Source: an uncultured Acidimicrobiales bacterium
GTDB taxonomy: Bacteria; Actinomycetota; Acidimicrobiia; Acidimicrobiales; SHLQ01
Direction of reading: 5' to 3'
Assembly: GCA_938041035.1 (NCBI GenBank)
Contig: CALHYX010000020.1
Span: forward strand, 1-64,000
DNA: 64,000 nucleotides
The notes beneath the pieces are model-generated. The model was not told where the DNA came from. It saw only the letters and a list, made by a program, of their open reading frames with translations, and did no database searches. Numbering within the stretch: the stretch's first letter is position 1; each line of letters starts with the position of its first letter. A program made the translations under genes and the position numbers. Below, in pieces: positions 17,263-25,325 of this stretch.

Positions 17263-18291
17263 ATGAGCGCCCTTCGGTGGAGCTACGCCGAAGCGCTCGA
17301 ACGGGCGGCTGCGCCCGGACTGCTCGAGCCCTCGGCCGTCGATGCTCCCCTGATCATCATCGAACCCGGCCCCGGCGACCCCGCCTTCGGATCCCTCGCC
17401 CGCTCACCCACGCTCGTCGCGCTCGACGCCGACATCGGAGCGGCCGAGACCGACCTGCTGGCCGCCGTCGACATCGCCGCCACCGGTGAGGAGCTCGACG
17501 CGGTCATCGGCGCCGTCGAGGCCAACCCGCTGGCCGCCACGATCCTCGGCCAGACCCTGCGCCTCACGTCGCCACCGCCCGGCCTATCCCCCACCGACCT
17601 CTCCCCCACCGACCTCTCCCCCGCCAAAGCCGATGACCACGCCCGCGCCGGGCTCGTCGTCGAATCGTTGGCCTATGCCACCCTGCAGGCCGGCCCCGAG
17701 TTCGCCCGCTGGCTCGACGCCCAGGGGCAGCGCACCAGACCGCCCGAGACCGAACCCGCGGTGCTCGTCGCCGACCACGGCGCCCACATCGACATCACGC
17801 TCAATCGCCCGCGGCTGCGCAACGCGCTCAACACCACCATGCGCGACGGCCTACGAGAGACGCTAGCCACGCTCGCCCACCGGCCCGAGACCGACATCGT
17901 GATACGCGGCGCCGGCAGCGCCTTCTGTATCGGGGGCGACCTGGCCGAGTTCGGCACCGTCGCCGACCCGGCCACCGCCCATGCCATCCGCCAACGGGCG
18001 AACGTCGCCCCCGCCCTACTGGCCGTCGCCGACCGAACCACGGTCGAGGTACACGGCGCCTGCATCGGCGCCGGACTCGAACTGGCCGCGTTCGCCGGCC
18101 ACGTGCGCGCCGCGGCCGACGCCACGTTCGCCCTCCCCGAGGTCTCGATGGGCCTCATCCCCGGTGCGGGCGGGACCGTCAGCGTGCCCCGGCGGATCGG
18201 TCGCCAACGGACCGCCTACCTGGCGGTGACCGGCGAACGCCTCGACGTCCACACCGCTCTGGCATGGGGCCTGGTCGACGAAGTGGTGTAG
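17263..18291 (+). CDS. Enoyl-CoA hydratase/isomerase family protein with extra N-terminal domain
   Basis: 342 aa from ATG 17263. Residues about 160-342 are a crotonase domain: VLVADHGAHIDITLNRPRLRNALN, then SAFCIGGDLAEFG (oxyanion hole) and VHGACIGAGLELAAFAGHVRA. The catalytic-Glu region follows (ALPEVSMGLIPGAGG). Residues 1-155 look like a worn second crotonase half (TGEELDAVIGAVEANPLAATILGQTLRLT... GLVVESLAYATLQAGPEFARWL). A (PTDLS)2-type 15-bp DNA repeat sits in the linker near 17590. Its stop (TAG) abuts directly the stop of the convergent thiolase. Confidence 0.85.
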   Translation: MSALRWSYAEALERAAAPGLLEPSAVDAPLIIIEPGPGDPAFGSLARSPTLVALDADIGAAETDLLAAVDIAATGEELDAVIGAVEANPLAATILGQTLRLTSPPPGLSPTDLSPTDLSPAKADDHARAGLVVESLAYATLQAGPEFARWLDAQGQRTRPPETEPAVLVADHGAHIDITLNRPRLRNALNTTMRDGLRETLATLAHRPETDIVIRGAGSAFCIGGDLAEFGTVADPATAHAIRQRANVAPALLAVADRTTVEVHGACIGAGLELAAFAGHVRAAADATFALPEVSMGLIPGAGGTVSVPRRIGRQRTAYLAVTGERLDVHTALAWGLVDEVV

Positions 18292-19449
18292 CTAGAGGCG
18301 TTCGATGATGGTGACGTTCGCCTGCCCGCCACCCTCACACATGGTCTGGAGGCCCCAGCGGCCGCCGCTGCGCTCGAGCTCGTGCAGCATCGTGGTCATC
18401 AGCCGGGCACCGGTGCAGCCGAGCGGATGGCCCAGCGCGATCGCACCGCCGTTCACGTTCACCCGCTCGTGCGGGATCTCGTGGTCCTTCATCCATGCCA
18501 GCGGCACCGAGGCAAAGGCCTCGTTGCATTCGAACAGGTCGAAATCGTCGATCTTCATGCCGGTCTTCTCGAGCGCGTACGCCGTGGCCGGTATCGGCCC
18601 GGTGAGCATGTAGATCGGGTCGTCGCCCCGAACGCTGATGTGGTGAATGCGGGCCTTGGGGGTGAGATCGTGATCCTTCAGCGCCTGCTCGGAGGCCACC
18701 AGCAACGCGGCGGCACCGTCGGAGATCTGGCTGGCGACGGCGGCGGTGATGCGCCCACCTTCCTGCAATGGAGCGAGGCCCTGCATCTTTTCGATCGACC
18801 CACCTCGGCGGGGGCCCTCGTCCGTGCTGACCTCGCCGATCGGCGCGATCTCGGCCTCGAAACGACCCTCGTCGATCGCGGTGATCGCCCGCTCGTGACT
18901 GGCGAAGGCAAAGGCCTCCATGTCGTCTCGGGAAATCTCCCACTTTTCGGCGATCATCTCGGCCCCGCGGAACTGCGACACCTCCTGGGTGCCGTACCGC
19001 TCGACCCAGCCGGTGGAAGTCGAGAAGGGGTCGGGGACATCGCAGCCGACCGCGGAGGCCGCCACCATCGCCGAAGCGATCGGGATCATGGTCATGTTCT
19101 GCACACCGCCGGCGACGACGAGATCCTGCACGCCGGCCATGGCGCCCATGGCCGCAAAGCTCACGGCCTGCTGGCCCGAACCGCATTGCCGGTCGATCGT
19201 GGTGCCGGGAATCGCCTCCGGCAGCCCCGCGGCCAACCAGGCGGTGCGAGCGATATCACCGGCTTGGGGGCCGAGCGCGTCGACACAACCGAACACGACG
19301 TCTTCCACGGCCATCGGGTCGACGCCGGTGCGCTCCATCAACGCCGAGATGACGTGGGCGCCCATATCGGCCGGGTGCACCTCGCCCAGGCCTCCACCCC
19401 GCTTGCCCACAGGGGTTCGCACGGCCTCGATGATGTATGCCTCGCCCAC
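18292..19449 (-). CDS. Acetyl-CoA C-acyltransferase (thiolase)
   Basis: 385 aa from GTG 19449, chosen because GAGGAGG (19456-19462) lies six bases upstream; the open frame continues to 19605 without such a site. The acylated cysteine is in DRQCGSGQQAV (Cys89). The second-site motif is NVNGGAIALGHPLGCTGAR (His and Cys), and the C-terminus is MCEGGGQANVTIIERL. All three catalytic elements are therefore intact. It cleaves 3-ketoacyl-CoA in beta-oxidation or condenses acetyl-CoA. Convergent with the enoyl-CoA hydratase gene with no gap. Confidence 0.92.
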   Translation of the reverse strand: MGEAYIIEAVRTPVGKRGGGLGEVHPADMGAHVISALMERTGVDPMAVEDVVFGCVDALGPQAGDIARTAWLAAGLPEAIPGTTIDRQCGSGQQAVSFAAMGAMAGVQDLVVAGGVQNMTMIPIASAMVAASAVGCDVPDPFSTSTGWVERYGTQEVSQFRGAEMIAEKWEISRDDMEAFAFASHERAITAIDEGRFEAEIAPIGEVSTDEGPRRGGSIEKMQGLAPLQEGGRITAAVASQISDGAAALLVASEQALKDHDLTPKARIHHISVRGDDPIYMLTGPIPATAYALEKTGMKIDDFDLFECNEAFASVPLAWMKDHEIPHERVNVNGGAIALGHPLGCTGARLMTTMLHELERSGGRWGLQTMCEGGGQANVTIIERL

Positions 19450-19611
19450 GCGAGTCCTCCTCGGATCAGCTGGGTGCCGAGCCCAGACGGCCCGCACCAA
19501 CACCCTCCCCACCATAGGGAGCGAGGTGGTCGAGACGAAACTTCGCCCCGCCTCGACGACGGGTTCGGCGCCCGGTGGGACATAGCGGCTCGGGTTGGCC
19601 ATCATAGTGGC

Positions 19612-21138
19612 GTGCTGACCATCCCCCCGCGCCCGAGGACACCTCGGGCACCGCTCCGAGCGATCGCCGCTCTGGTGCTACTCGCCCTCGTCGCCACCGC
19701 CTGTGCCAGCGGCGGGGCCACCGGTACCACCCCTCTGGCCAAGGTTCCCGAAGCCGTGGTCGACGCGGTCGACGGCGGCTCCGAGCCTGGCACCACCCTG
19801 CCTCCGGTCGTGGCGGAAGAGTCGGTCGTCGTCGCCGCACTGGTCCCCGACTTCACCGCGCTCGAGGGCACCGGCTATGTCCCCGACCTCTCCCCCGAGC
19901 ACTACGCGGACCGCTGGCGAGCCGAAGCGGCCCGACTCTCCGACGAAGGCGTGGTCCCGGGCCTGCCGATCGAGATCGAACCGGTGACCTGGGATCCGCT
20001 GTCGCCCGAGACGATCCAGGCCGCCTGCGAGCTGATCACCAACGACCTGCGGCCGTTTTTCGTCGTGAACTCCGGTGGCTACCCCGAAGCGGGTTTGTCC
20101 TGTATTGCGCGGGGCGGCATTCCCGTGTTCGCCGCCGGGCCCGTCGCCAACGTTCGCATCGAACGCAGCGAAGACCGCCTGTTCACCGTTGAGCCGACCC
20201 GGGAAGCCATGGCCGAGGCCACCGCCCAGCGGCTGCACGAATCGGACCACCTCCTCGACCCGGTCGCGGTTATCGCCAACGACCAGCCCGGCGACCGCGA
20301 AGGCGGCCGCAAGCTGGCCGACTCGCTCGCCGCCATTGGCTACAACGTCTTGATCGAGGAACTGCCGACCAGCCGAGGTCTGCTCGAGGTGCGCCCCCGA
20401 GTCGGACCGGTACTCGACATGTTGCGCTCCGAAGGGGTCAATACCGTCATCTTTGCCTCGAACGGATCGATCGCTCTCGAGTTTGGCGACCGCCTGTTCG
20501 GTCAGCGGTGGACCGTGCTCGGTACCGACCTCGACGGGCTGATGACCGCGCTCACGGCCCGTCGGCTGCCCGAGGGCTGGCTCGGCGTGCAGGGCGTGGC
20601 CGACTCCGTGCCGACGACCGTGGCCGAATCGCCGTACGAGGGTCGGTGTCGCAACACCTTCGACCGGTTCCTCGACAACCGCTACAGCGTGGCACCGGTC
20701 GCCGACTGGTCGTTCAGTGCCGGACGATCACCGCGCACGAATCGCGGCGTGCCCGACGACTCGATCACGCCGCCCGGCGACGTTGGCTACGTCGAGTGCA
20801 CGATCATGCGGACCGCGGCAATCGCGCTGCGAACACTGTCGGCGCAACCGGATCAGACCGAGTTCATCGCCGCCCTCCAGGAGGTCGAGCAGGCCCCGGT
20901 GGCGCTCGACCTCGCCGGTGGCTTCGGAACACGGCGCTGGCTTACCGACGGCATCATCGATGTCGAACTCGCCGCGGCCGACGACCCTCGCTGTGAAGTG
21001 GCCGGCCAACAGTGCTGGGCAGCGGTGGGCGGCGACCGCTCCACCTTAGGTCCGCCCCAACCGCTCGCGCAGGGCGCCCTGGGCACGCCCGACGAGACCA
21101 ACGCCGAACAACAAGGTGGCGTCCTCGACGACAACTAG
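19612..21138 (+). CDS. Lipoprotein, periplasmic-binding-protein-like (branched-chain amino acid type)
   Basis: 508 aa from GTG 19612. A signal peptide with lipobox-like LLALVATAC (Cys31) is followed by a Gly/Thr-rich spacer. The body has a type I periplasmic-binding fold feel: ETIQAACELITNDLRPFFVVNSGG, IPVFAAGPVANVRIE, DPVAVIANDQPGDREGGRKLADSLAAIGYNVLIEELPT and GVNTVIFASNGS. Proteins like this bind amino acids or other small ligands at the cell surface for uptake or sensing. No permease or ATPase gene is adjacent, so an orphan sensor role is possible. Divergent from the thiolase. Confidence 0.72.
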   Translation: MLTIPPRPRTPRAPLRAIAALVLLALVATACASGGATGTTPLAKVPEAVVDAVDGGSEPGTTLPPVVAEESVVVAALVPDFTALEGTGYVPDLSPEHYADRWRAEAARLSDEGVVPGLPIEIEPVTWDPLSPETIQAACELITNDLRPFFVVNSGGYPEAGLSCIARGGIPVFAAGPVANVRIERSEDRLFTVEPTREAMAEATAQRLHESDHLLDPVAVIANDQPGDREGGRKLADSLAAIGYNVLIEELPTSRGLLEVRPRVGPVLDMLRSEGVNTVIFASNGSIALEFGDRLFGQRWTVLGTDLDGLMTALTARRLPEGWLGVQGVADSVPTTVAESPYEGRCRNTFDRFLDNRYSVAPVADWSFSAGRSPRTNRGVPDDSITPPGDVGYVECTIMRTAAIALRTLSAQPDQTEFIAALQEVEQAPVALDLAGGFGTRRWLTDGIIDVELAAADDPRCEVAGQQCWAAVGGDRSTLGPPQPLAQGALGTPDETNAEQQGGVLDDN

Positions 21139-21172
21139 CGCCGCCGAAGGCGACTCCGCCGCCGGATCGACG

Positions 21173-22378
21173 CTACGGGCGAGGCTCGCGCGGCAACCCG
21201 AGGACCCGTTCGCCGAGGATGTTGCGCTGCACCTGATTCGACCCGCCGTAGATGGTGTGCGCCCGGCTGTACAGAAAGGTCCGCTGGCCGGAGTCGATCG
21301 AGTAGTCCTCGCCGACCGCGTCGTCGCCCGCGACCATGCCCGCGGCACCGCGTACCTTGATCAACAGCTCGCCGAACGCCCGGTGCCACGACGCCCAGTA
21401 CAACTTGCCGATCGACATCTCGGGCCCCGGCACGCCGCCGGACGCCTCCACCGACAGCATCCGCAGCTGGTTGTAGCGCAGGATTTCGAGGGTGACGTAG
21501 GCCTGGGCGAGCTCCTGGCGAATGACGGGATGGTCGTTGAGCCCGTTGGCCCGGGCCTCGGCGAGCACATCGTCGAGCTCCTGGCGGAACGACACCTGCT
21601 GACCGAGCGTCGAGGCCCCGCGCTCGAACCCCAACGTCCCCATCGCCACCTTCCAGCCGTCGCCCGGGTCGCCGACGATGTTGGCGGCGGCCGTTCGAGC
21701 TTCGTCGAAGAACACCTCGTTGAACTCGGTGCCGCCGGTGATCTGCACGATCGGCCGGATCTCGATACCGGGTTGATCCATCGGCACCAGCAGGTAGGAC
21801 AGACCTTTGTGGCGCTCGCTGCCCGGTTCGGTGCGAGCGACGACGAAGCACTGGTCGGCGGAGGTCGCCAACGACGTCCACACCTTCTGGCCGCTGATGA
21901 CCCACTCGTCGCCGTCGAGGTGGGCCCGCGTGGCGACGTTGGCCAGATCGCTGCCTGCGTTTGGCTCGCTGTAGCCCTGACACCACAGCTCGGTGTTGTC
22001 GAGGATAGGCGGCACCCAGCGTTGCTTTTGTTCGTCGGTTCCGTAGGCCACGACCGTGGGGCCGAGCAGGGTGGCGCCGATGTTGGGGATGCGGTGCGGT
22101 GCCCGGGTCTCGACGTAGGTCGAATAGAACAGCACCTGTTCCATGAGCGTGACCTCGCGACCGCCCAGTTCGGGCGGGTAGCCGAGCCCCAGCCATCCAC
22201 CGGTGGCCATCTCGGATTCCCAGGCGATGAGATCCCCCTCGGGGATGTCCTCCTGACCCATACCGCCGCGGCCGCGCAGGTGCGCCCAGTCGCCGTTCAG
22301 CCGTTCCTCGAGCCAGGTGCGCACCTCGGCGCGGAACTGTTCTTCGGAGGGAGACAGGCTGAAGTCCATCCCAGCCAA
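21173..22378 (-). CDS. Acyl-CoA dehydrogenase
   Basis: 401 aa, full length for the family. FAD and substrate motifs: CQGYSEPNAGSDLANVATRA, WVISGQKVWTSLA and the C-terminal TIYGGSNQVQRNILGERVLGLPREP. It introduces a 2,3 double bond into an acyl-CoA and passes electrons to ETF. Substrate unknown. Divergent from the acyl-CoA synthetase at 22434, and a perfect 9-bp-arm palindrome begins four bases upstream of its start, so both genes are probably under one regulator. Confidence 0.92.
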   Translation of the reverse strand: MAGMDFSLSPSEEQFRAEVRTWLEERLNGDWAHLRGRGGMGQEDIPEGDLIAWESEMATGGWLGLGYPPELGGREVTLMEQVLFYSTYVETRAPHRIPNIGATLLGPTVVAYGTDEQKQRWVPPILDNTELWCQGYSEPNAGSDLANVATRAHLDGDEWVISGQKVWTSLATSADQCFVVARTEPGSERHKGLSYLLVPMDQPGIEIRPIVQITGGTEFNEVFFDEARTAAANIVGDPGDGWKVAMGTLGFERGASTLGQQVSFRQELDDVLAEARANGLNDHPVIRQELAQAYVTLEILRYNQLRMLSVEASGGVPGPEMSIGKLYWASWHRAFGELLIKVRGAAGMVAGDDAVGEDYSIDSGQRTFLYSRAHTIYGGSNQVQRNILGERVLGLPREPRP

Positions 22379-22381
22379 CGA

Positions 22382-22402
22382 TATCTGACGCCCCGTCAGA
22401 TA
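22382..22402. promoter_or_regulatory. Perfect 9-bp-arm palindrome between divergent acyl-CoA genes
   Basis: TATCTGACG (22382-22390), CCC, CGTCAGATA (22394-22402). It lies in the 55-bp gap between acyl-CoA dehydrogenase (start 22378, minus) and acyl-CoA synthetase (start 22434, plus). Size and symmetry fit a TetR-family operator; a CTGACG...CGTCAG core in front of fatty-acid genes is something I associate with actinobacteria, from memory only. Confidence 0.7.
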
Positions 22403-22433
22403 GCGGAGCCGAACCGGTGGCTACGGTGGGGCG

Positions 22434-23912
22434 ATGCTCGACCGGATCGTGCCTGAAACCGCCGCCCGCTTCGGCGCCAAGGTCGCGTACCGCAGTGCCG
22501 ACGGGGTCGAGGTCAGCTTCGCCGAGCTCGATCGGTGGTCCGACCAGGCGGCGGTTGGGCTCATCGAGCGAGGGGTCGGCGAGGGCGATGTGGTCGCCCT
22601 GCTGTTGCCGTCGCGGGTCGAGTACCTGGTCGCCTACTTCGCGGCTGCGAAGGTCGGTGCGATCACGGCCGGGATCAACCCGCGCCTGACCGGCGCGGAA
22701 CGCGCCGCCGCGCTCGGCGTCTCCGCTCCGAAGCTCATCATCGCCACCTCCGAGCTGATCGGGGACGTGGGCGACACCGGCTCCGCCATCGTCGAGATCA
22801 TCGACATCGGGGCCCACCGGGGGCACCTCGGTCCGCTGGGCGCGGCCGACTCATCCCCGGCGGAGCTGCAACCCAACCCGGATCGGCCCGCCGTGATCTG
22901 CTTCACGTCAGGCAGCACGGGTATGCCCAAAGGCGCGCTGTTCACAAACCGTCAACTGATGGCGATCGCCGACCTCGACACCGGCGGTGCGTGGGGCGGT
23001 GGCGGCCACCGCATCGCGCCCACCGAGTTCGCCCACGTCGGCCTCATGACCAAGATGCCCTGGCTACTGGCTTCGGGCGGCACCACCCACCTGCTCGACA
23101 AGTGGCGGGCTGAACCCATCCTCCAGCTCGTGCACGACCACCGCATGCCCGCCCTCACCGGCGTCGCTCCTCAGATCGCGCTGATGCTGCGGGTCGCCGA
23201 CCTCGACCGATTCGATTTCGACTGCGTGCAGGCCATCGTGGTCGGCGGCAGCGCCTCGCCGCCTGCCCTGGTGCGCGAAGCTCGGGAAGCGTTCGGGGCG
23301 CCGTACAGCATCCGCTACAGCTCGACCGAGTGCGGCGGGGTCGGACTCGGCACGGCGCTCGACGCCGACGACGACGAAGCCCTCCACACCGTCGGAAGTC
23401 CGCGCCCCGGCGTCGACGCCGCCATCCGGGACGAGGACGGCCGCCCGCTCGACGACGGCGAGGTCGGCGAACTGTGGCTCCGGTCCGAAGCGGTGATGAG
23501 CGAGTACTACCGCGACCCCGACGCCACCGCCGCGACGCTCACCGACGACGGCTGGCTCCGTACCGGCGACCTCGCCCGCATCGACGAGCGCGGGCTGTTC
23601 CGGCTGTCCGGGCGCACGAAGGAGATGTACATCCGAGGGGGGTACAACGTGTACCCCGCCGAGGTCGAGGCGGTGCTGCTCGACCATCCGGCGCTCGCCG
23701 AGGTAGCGATCGTCGGGCGCGAAGACGCCGTTATGGGCGAGGTCGGCGAAGCGGTCATCGTGGTCACCGCCGGCGCAGCCGTCCCGGATCTCGACGAGCT
23801 CCGAGCCTTTGCCGAGACCCGCCTCGCCCGCTTCAAGCTCCCCGAACGGCTCAGCATCGTCGATGCCCTGCCGCGCAACGGCACCGACAAGATCGACCGC
23901 AAGCGGCTGTAA
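22434..23912 (+). CDS. Acyl-CoA synthetase (class I adenylate-forming enzyme)
   Basis: 492 aa. Motifs in order: VICFTSGSTGMPKGALFT (nucleotide loop, about residue 158), RYSSTECGGVG (A5), WLRTGDLARIDERGLFRLSGRTKEMYIRGGYNVYPAEVE (hinge) and RNGTDKIDRKRL with the catalytic lysine. It activates a fatty or other organic acid to its CoA thioester. The divergent acyl-CoA dehydrogenase and shared palindrome suggest the two enzymes act on the same compound. Confidence 0.9.
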   Translation: MLDRIVPETAARFGAKVAYRSADGVEVSFAELDRWSDQAAVGLIERGVGEGDVVALLLPSRVEYLVAYFAAAKVGAITAGINPRLTGAERAAALGVSAPKLIIATSELIGDVGDTGSAIVEIIDIGAHRGHLGPLGAADSSPAELQPNPDRPAVICFTSGSTGMPKGALFTNRQLMAIADLDTGGAWGGGGHRIAPTEFAHVGLMTKMPWLLASGGTTHLLDKWRAEPILQLVHDHRMPALTGVAPQIALMLRVADLDRFDFDCVQAIVVGGSASPPALVREAREAFGAPYSIRYSSTECGGVGLGTALDADDDEALHTVGSPRPGVDAAIRDEDGRPLDDGEVGELWLRSEAVMSEYYRDPDATAATLTDDGWLRTGDLARIDERGLFRLSGRTKEMYIRGGYNVYPAEVEAVLLDHPALAEVAIVGREDAVMGEVGEAVIVVTAGAAVPDLDELRAFAETRLARFKLPERLSIVDALPRNGTDKIDRKRL

Positions 23913-23929
23913 CGGGCCAAAACCAGAGA

Positions 23930-23978
23930 ACGCCGGACCTCGGGGCCGACGCCATTGGCGGTCCCGAAGATCCGGCGT
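23930..23978. terminator. Long imperfect hairpin between convergent genes
   Basis: ACGCCGGA (23930-23937) pairs perfectly with TCCGGCGT (23971-23978). The stem continues inward (CCTCGGGGCCG with CGGTCCCGAAG) with one mismatch, one bulged A and one G-T pair, closing a 10-base loop at 23949-23958. It sits just after the acyl-CoA synthetase stop, facing the RsgA gene end. No T-run follows. The rest of this 166-bp gap shows nothing else. Confidence 0.5.
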
Positions 23979-24078
23979 ACTACCGCGTTAGGTTCGACAC
24001 CTCCGGGGGCCGTCTTGAGCCTTGGGTGATTTCACTCGTTGCTTCATCGCCGGGTTGCTTCACCGTCGGCCCCGCCAG

Positions 24079-25218
24079 CTAGCGCCGCCGCCCGCCACCC
24101 TTTTTGCCCCCACCCTTTCGCCCGCCGCCTTTTCCGCCCGCACCTTTTTTGCCGCCGCCCCTTCTACCGGGGTTGTTGGCTTCCTTGCGCTCGCGTTCCT
24201 CCTGGCGTTGCGCCTGTTCCACCAGCTCGTCGTACATCGCCCGATAACGATCGAGCCGGCGTTGATCGAGGTCGCCCGCCGCCACCGCGGCCATGACGGC
24301 ACACCCCGGTTCCTGGCCGTGCTGACAGTCGTTGAACCGGCACGCGCCCACCAGCTCGACGATGTCGCCGAACACCTGATGCAGTGCATCCTCGGCGTCC
24401 CATAGCCCCACGGCGCGCACGCCCGGCGTGTCGATGATCAGACCGCCGTGCGGCAACCGAAGGAGATCGCGGGTGATGGTCGTGTGTCGACCGGCGGCAT
24501 CGGCATCGCGCACTTCGCCGGTCTCCTGCACCTCATCGCCCATGAGCGCGTTGATGATGGTGGACTTCCCCGCCCCTGACTCACCCACCAGAACCCCCGT
24601 GGCTCCGCTCGGGACCCGAGCCAACACCTCGTCGAGACCTTCGCCGGTCGAGGCACTGGAGACGAGGGCGGGCACGTCGGCGGCGATCGCCGCCACCGTG
24701 GCCAGCGCCTCGGCCACCACCTCGGCCTCCACCAGATCGGACTTGGTCAACAACACTGCGGCATCGGCGCCGCTGTTCCACGCCAGCACCAGAAACCGCT
24801 CGAGCCGGCCCGGGCGAAGCGGCCGGTCGAGGCCCTGCACGATCATCACGATGTCGATGTTGGCCACCAGCACCTGCTCGATGATCTGTTCCGACGGATC
24901 GCGGCGCTTCAACGTGTGCCGGCGGGGCAGGATCGACTCGATGGCGGGGCCCACGTCGGCGTCGTCGACCACCACGACCCAGTCGCCGGTCACGGGGGCG
25001 AGATCGCCCTGGGCCCGCAGCGAATCGGACACGACCCGCTCGCTTCCCCGCTCGGTCGTGGCGTCGCACTCGCCCCGTTCGACCCGCAAGAGACGGCCGA
25101 AGCGTCCGCCCTCGGGCAACGGTGCCTCCTCGGACCGATCGGCGGTCCACCCGTAGGCCGCCAGATCGACGCCGGCATGGCCCCCCGAAGTGTCGCTATC
25201 GCTGGTTGGGGGTGCCAT
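24079..25218 (-). CDS. rsgA: Ribosome small-subunit maturation GTPase RsgA
   Basis: 379 aa, circularly permuted GTPase: G4 (LLTKSDLVEAE) precedes G1 (LVGESGAGKSTIINAL) and G3 (IIDTPGVRA). An OB-fold domain lies before them (residues about 40-130). The zinc knuckle CRFNDCQHGQEPGCAV follows. RsgA helps late 30S maturation and is activated by the ribosome. Odd: the last 35 residues are almost only Gly, Lys and Arg (GGGKKGAGGKGGGRKGGGKK...), a basic tail not usual in the family that could bind rRNA. Divergent from the molybdopterin enzyme gene. Confidence 0.93.
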   Translation of the reverse strand: MAPPTSDSDTSGGHAGVDLAAYGWTADRSEEAPLPEGGRFGRLLRVERGECDATTERGSERVVSDSLRAQGDLAPVTGDWVVVVDDADVGPAIESILPRRHTLKRRDPSEQIIEQVLVANIDIVMIVQGLDRPLRPGRLERFLVLAWNSGADAAVLLTKSDLVEAEVVAEALATVAAIAADVPALVSSASTGEGLDEVLARVPSGATGVLVGESGAGKSTIINALMGDEVQETGEVRDADAAGRHTTITRDLLRLPHGGLIIDTPGVRAVGLWDAEDALHQVFGDIVELVGACRFNDCQHGQEPGCAVMAAVAAGDLDQRRLDRYRAMYDELVEQAQRQEERERKEANNPGRRGGGKKGAGGKGGGRKGGGKKGGGRRR

Positions 25219-25325
25219 GACAAGCTTCTTTCCAAGGGATTTCGACCGATCCTAGTGATGGGAACCAAACCATCCCCGCCGACGTTGTGAGAACTACGCC
25301 TAACCTTCACGTCGAGAACGCCCCT

